Part shown: positions 60,892 through 64,000 of the stretch, in pieces
How positions within the stretch are numbered: the stretch's first letter is position 1
Layout: the number at the start of each line of letters is the position of its first letter
From: Streptomyces composti
GTDB lineage: Bacteria > Actinomycetota > Actinomycetes > Streptomycetales > Streptomycetaceae
Assembly: GCF_012034205.1 (NCBI RefSeq)
Contig: NZ_JAATEM010000001.1
Coordinates: forward strand, 248,001-312,000
Direction: 5' to 3'
DNA length: 64,000 nt
Made by a program: the position numbers and the translations under genes
The notes under the pieces: model-generated
What the model was told of the DNA's origin: nothing
Database searches by the model: none
Seen by the model: only the letters and a program-made list of their open reading frames with translations

Positions 60892-63339
60892 GTGCGACGC
60901 AGCACGAGAACCGTTCGTGCGGAAGGCGCTCTGAGGACGATCACGGTCGATCAGGAGTCCCCCGAACGGCTGCGCAGGGTTCTGGAGCAGGCCCTCGTCT
61001 TCGCCGGCGCCGCCTTCGCCGCCGTCTACACCCGCACCGCCGACCGCGAGCTGCTGCAGCTGGTGGAGTCGGTGGGCGCCCCCGGATCGCTGTACGGCGT
61101 GCGGGACAGTTACCCGGCCGCCGGGCACTCCCCGGCGGCGCAGGCCCTCAGGCGCGGGCAGCCGGTGTGGCTCGGCACCGAGGAGCTGTCCGAGCGCGCC
61201 CAGTCCCGGCGCATCCCCGCCCACGACTTCTCCCTGGCCGCGCTGCCGGTGGACGACGACGAGGGCTGCCTGCTCGCCGTGAGCGAGCGCCCGGGCGGTT
61301 TCGACCCCGAGGACCGGGCCTGCCTGCACCTGATCGCCGACGCCGTCTTCATCCCGGCGGCGCCGTCGGGCCCCGACACGGCCCCCGACGGCGGCGAGCT
61401 GCCGCCCGACGCCTTCAGCCTGGCCATGGACACCGGCCGGGTGCGGGTCGGCGAGCAGATCCTGGAGCTGTTCGGGCTCGACCCCGACGAGTTCGACGGC
61501 CGGGTGGAGACCCTGCTGAGCCTGACGGTGCCGGAGGACCTGCCCGCGCTGATGTCCGTCGTCGAGGCCGACCACATGTCCATCGGCGACCGCGAGCTGG
61601 AGTTCCGGGTGCTGCAGCCCGCCGGACCGCCCAAGTGGCTCAGGCTGCGCGGCCGGCTGCTCTCCGGCGGCGAGGGCCGCCCCGCCCGTCTTGTCGGCTC
61701 CGTCGCCGACGCCTCCACCCTGCGCTCCGACGTCACCGACGTGGCCCGCGTCCAGCGCCTCGCCGCGGCCCTGGCCACCGCGGTCACCGTCCGTGACGTC
61801 GGCAAGGCCGTGGTGGCCGCGCTGCGCAGGCCGCTCAGGGCCGACCGGATCGCGCTCGCCGAGCTGGAGAGCGACCGGCTCGTCGTCACCGTCCTCGACC
61901 CCCCGGAGCCCGAGGCCTGGCCGGAGCTGTGGCGCTCGGAGTGGCGCACCGAGTGGCCCGACGCGCCGGTGCGCGCCATGCCCACCCTCGCCGCCGCCCT
62001 GCGCGAGGGACGCGCCCGCATCTGGCCCGCGGGAAGCTCTCTGGAGCCCGCCCTCGCCGAGGTGGGGCCTGGCGGACTCGCCATGCTGCCGCTGCCCGCC
62101 GGCAACCGGATGGCCGGCGCCTGCCTCATCGGATGGGACACCCCGCACGACTTCGACCCCGACGAGCGCGCCCTGCTCACCGCCGCCGCCGGCCTCGCCG
62201 GGCAGGCCCTGATGCGGGCCCGTGCCTTCGACGCCGAGCACGAACTGGTCGGCATGCTCCAGCGTCAGCTGCTGCCGCGCCGGCTGCCCCGGCTGCCCGG
62301 CGCGGTCGCCGTCGCCCGCTATCTGCCCAGCACCGCGGGCCTGGAGCTGGGCGGGGACTGGTACGACGTCATCCCGCTGCCCGACAACCACGTCGCCCTG
62401 GTCATCGGCGACGTCCAGGGGCACAGCGCCGGCGCCGCCACCCTCATGGGCCAGATGCGCACCGCGCTGCGCGCCTACGCCATCGAGGGGCACCCGCCCG
62501 ACGTGGTGGTCTCCCACGCCAACCGGCTGCTCATGGACATGGAGACCGACCTCTTCGCCACCTGCTGCTACGTGGACGTCGACATGGAGGAGGGCTCCGC
62601 GTGGTGCGTGCGCGCCGGGCACCTCCCACCGGTGCTGCGTCACCCGGACGGCCGCACCGACATCGCCGAGGCCGAGGGCGGTCCGCCGCTCGGCGTGGTA
62701 CGGCAGGCGGTCTTCCCGATGAGCCCGCTCAGGCTCCAGCCCGGCACCCTGGTCGCCCTCACCACGGACGGGCTGGTCGAGACCCACGAGACCGACATCG
62801 ACCAGGGCATGCGCGGCCTCGCCGAGCAGCTGTCCGCCGCCGATCCGGCCCACCTCGGCCCGATCGCCGACACCCTGCTCGGCAACGCGCCCCGCAGCGA
62901 CGACATCGCCCTGCTGATCATGCGCTACGACGGCATGGCACTGCGCCCCCGCAGGGAGAGCTGGACGGTGTGGCGGGTGCCGCAGGCGGTCGGGCACGCC
63001 CGCCGCTTCACCCGGCGCACCCTGCGCTCCTGGGGAGTCACCGGGAACATCGACGCCGCCCTGCTCGTCGTCTCCGAGCTGGTCACCAACGCCCTGGTGC
63101 ACACCGACGGCCGGGTCCGCCTCGACATCACCCTGGTCAACGACCGGCTCCGCCTCGCCGTCGCCGACGCCTCACCGCGGACCCCGGTCAAGCCCACCAG
63201 CATCGGCTGGGAGGCCACCGGCGGCCGCGGCATCCTGCTGGTCGAGGCGCTGTCGGCGTCCTGGGGCACCGTGCCGGTGAGCGGCGGCAAACAGGTGTGG
63301 GCGGAGCTCGTCCTGCAGGACGGCACGCCCGCGAGGTGA
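60892..63339 (+). CDS. GAF-PAS-GAF-SpoIIE phosphatase with C-terminal HATPase
   Basis: 815 residues. A GTG at 60892 is chosen because GGAGAGGG lies five bases upstream; an in-frame ATG at 60865 lacks a ribosome site. GAF (about 20-150), PAS (160-250), a second GAF (280-440), SpoIIE phosphatase (GGDWYDVIPL, GDVQGHSAG, TDGLVETHE, SDDIALLIMRYDG) and HATPase_c (SELVTNALVHTDG, GGRGILLVEAL). Combines anti-sigma kinase-like and phosphatase domains. The divergent neighbour is the same class without HATPase, so the two may work together. Confidence 0.9.
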   Translation: MRRSTRTVRAEGALRTITVDQESPERLRRVLEQALVFAGAAFAAVYTRTADRELLQLVESVGAPGSLYGVRDSYPAAGHSPAAQALRRGQPVWLGTEELSERAQSRRIPAHDFSLAALPVDDDEGCLLAVSERPGGFDPEDRACLHLIADAVFIPAAPSGPDTAPDGGELPPDAFSLAMDTGRVRVGEQILELFGLDPDEFDGRVETLLSLTVPEDLPALMSVVEADHMSIGDRELEFRVLQPAGPPKWLRLRGRLLSGGEGRPARLVGSVADASTLRSDVTDVARVQRLAAALATAVTVRDVGKAVVAALRRPLRADRIALAELESDRLVVTVLDPPEPEAWPELWRSEWRTEWPDAPVRAMPTLAAALREGRARIWPAGSSLEPALAEVGPGGLAMLPLPAGNRMAGACLIGWDTPHDFDPDERALLTAAAGLAGQALMRARAFDAEHELVGMLQRQLLPRRLPRLPGAVAVARYLPSTAGLELGGDWYDVIPLPDNHVALVIGDVQGHSAGAATLMGQMRTALRAYAIEGHPPDVVVSHANRLLMDMETDLFATCCYVDVDMEEGSAWCVRAGHLPPVLRHPDGRTDIAEAEGGPPLGVVRQAVFPMSPLRLQPGTLVALTTDGLVETHETDIDQGMRGLAEQLSAADPAHLGPIADTLLGNAPRSDDIALLIMRYDGMALRPRRESWTVWRVPQAVGHARRFTRRTLRSWGVTGNIDAALLVVSELVTNALVHTDGRVRLDITLVNDRLRLAVADASPRTPVKPTSIGWEATGGRGILLVEALSASWGTVPVSGGKQVWAELVLQDGTPAR

Positions 63340-63507
63340 GCGGGCGATGCGCACACCCGTGGGTTCGTGGAACACGTCGCCGGGCCGGGGCACGGTCCCG
63401 GGCCGGCCCTCGATCCGGTGGACCGCCGAGCCCTTCCCGATGCTGCCGAGGACCGGCCGGGAACCGCCCGCCCCCGGCGAGGCGTCCTCCGGAACAGAGG
63501 TACGAGC

Positions 63508-63603
63508 GTGAAAGAGGTGCGTGACGGCGGTCCGGTGTTTGCGCGCCCGGCCGCCGGGGACCCGGACCCGCAGAGTTCGCAGAGAGAAGATGGTGCGTCG
63601 TGA
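63508..63603 (+). CDS. Possible 31-residue ORF, coupled to the next small ORF
   Basis: From GTG at 63508 with AGAGG eight bases upstream. 31 codons with mixed third positions. The stop TGA (63601-63603) overlaps the GTG at 63600 as GTGA. No signal peptide or domain. The frame is open much further upstream, so coding is uncertain; the main reason for listing it is the coupling. No function proposed. Confidence 0.3.
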   Translation: MKEVRDGGPVFARPAAGDPDPQSSQREDGAS

Positions 63604-63779
63604 CCTCGGAGACCAGTGACAAGCCCCGGCCGCGCCGGCCGGAGACCGGCTGGGCGCGGGCCCAGCGGCTGCGCGGGAAGAATCCGCTGCGGACCTGCCT
63701 GCCCGCCGTCATCGACCGGACGGACTCCGACACCTCGAACACGGGTATGGGGGAGATCATTGTCAGGGGCGAGGACTAG
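63600..63779 (+). CDS. Possible 59-residue peptide upstream of rmlA-like gene
   Basis: From GTG at 63600 with GAGAGAAG upstream. 59 residues: a basic Pro/Arg-rich N-terminal part (KPRPRRPETGWARAQRLRGK), a single Cys in RTCLPAVID, and an acidic tail ending GMGEIIVRGED. Ends 100 bp before the rmlA-like start and could be a precursor or regulatory peptide of a cluster that continues to the right. I do not recognise the family. Confidence 0.45.
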   Translation: MTSETSDKPRPRRPETGWARAQRLRGKNPLRTCLPAVIDRTDSDTSNTGMGEIIVRGED

Positions 63780-63879
63780 CAGGTGACCGGGGCCACCGCC
63801 CCGAATGAGCCGGGTATTGCCGACCGACGTGCAATTCCAATGATGATTGCCGTGCCGGTGAACGGCTATGGTGAGTCAG

Positions 63880-64000
63880 ATGAAGGCTCTCGTGCTGTCC
63901 GGTGGCGCCGGAACCCGACTGAGGCCGATCACCCACACCTCGGCGAAACAGTTGGTGCCCGTGGCCAACAAGCCCGTGCTCTTCTACGGGTTGGAGTCCA
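63880..64000 (+). CDS. rmlA: Glucose-1-phosphate thymidylyltransferase (partial, right edge)
   Basis: The first 40 codons from the ATG at 63880: [20 protein letters not shown] and [16 protein letters not shown]. The GGxGTRLxPxT pyrophosphorylase signature and PVxNKPxL are diagnostic of the RmlA/StrD-type nucleotidyltransferases that make dTDP-glucose from glucose 1-phosphate and dTTP. An in-frame GTG lies at 63871. The rest of the gene and any deoxysugar genes lie beyond the window, so whether this is housekeeping or a natural-product gene is open. Confidence 0.88.
   Translation, partial: MKALVLSGGAGTRLRPITHTSAKQLVPVANKPVLFYGLES

Noticed and set aside
1..64000. tRNA, rRNA, insertion sequence, prophage or integrative-element boundary
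   Set aside because: No cloverleaf, transposase or integrase motifs and no flanking repeats were seen. A systematic tRNAscan and IS search could not be run.

Overview
The window is about 64 kb of very GC-rich, gene-dense DNA that looks like a Streptomyces chromosome. Supporting signs are a Streptomyces subtilisin-inhibitor-family gene, a streptogrisin-like secreted S1 protease, an actinobacterial DtxR/DmdR-type iron box, several GAF/PAS-SpoIIE phosphatases, a TetR/P450 pair, frequent GTG and occasional TTG starts, and many genes coupled by ATGA or GTGA overlaps. No tRNA, rRNA, insertion sequence, prophage or CRISPR array was found.

Layout. 1-8 kb: a GAF sensor histidine kinase cut by the left edge, a TSUP permease divergent from a PAS/HTH regulator that is translationally coupled to a PLP ammonia-lyase, a cupin, a methyltransferase and a MoxR/VWA pair. 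8-11 kb: a lutABC lactate-oxidation operon. 11-24 kb: a peptidase, a PIG-L deacetylase coupled to an ECF sigma factor, a pentapeptide-repeat protein, a P450 with a divergent TetR, a DUF2470 gene behind an iron box, a lactonase-fold lipoprotein, a FUSC membrane protein, an FBP zinc-finger protein and a ROK regulator. 24-35 kb: an epimerase, a second FUSC protein, a HAD phosphatase, a PHP protein with a triplicated tail, VanZ, DUF4230, a PRPP synthetase paralogue, a STAS protein, a xi-class GST-like reductase, a CDF transporter and an F420/deazaflavin-type nitroreductase-family protein.

35-46 kb: two paralogous one-piece membrane proteins (35763-37610 and 43804-45444). Each joins a sigma-like cytoplasmic region and an anti-sigma-like HxxxCxxC motif to one membrane segment and an external ricin-type lectin domain. 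Both have a W5-spaced TGAC/GTCA inverted repeat upstream. Between them lie a DUF4232 lipoprotein, a PAS-GAF-SpoIIE-HATPase protein, an orphan cytochrome b interrupted by one in-frame TGA, and a Fic/Doc-like toxin-antitoxin pair. 46-50 kb: lactate 2-monooxygenase-like oxidase, SSI inhibitor, and an operon of heme-oxygenase-like iron enzyme, methyltransferase and CDGSH protein.

50-56.3 kb holds the most system-like locus: an NHLP/NHLM export operon. Read leftward, it encodes a 70-residue double-glycine precursor without cysteine, an HlyD-like adaptor, a C39-peptidase ABC transporter and a second NHLM ABC protein. No lanthipeptide or other RiPP-modifying enzyme is visible beside it, so it may export an unmodified, hydrophobic, secreted peptide. 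A secreted S1 protease with a Gly-Asn-Gln repeat tail is divergent from it. 58-63 kb carries two divergent SpoIIE-type phosphatases. The right edge has two tiny overlapping ORFs ahead of a truncated glucose-1-phosphate thymidylyltransferase gene that may open a sugar or natural-product cluster.
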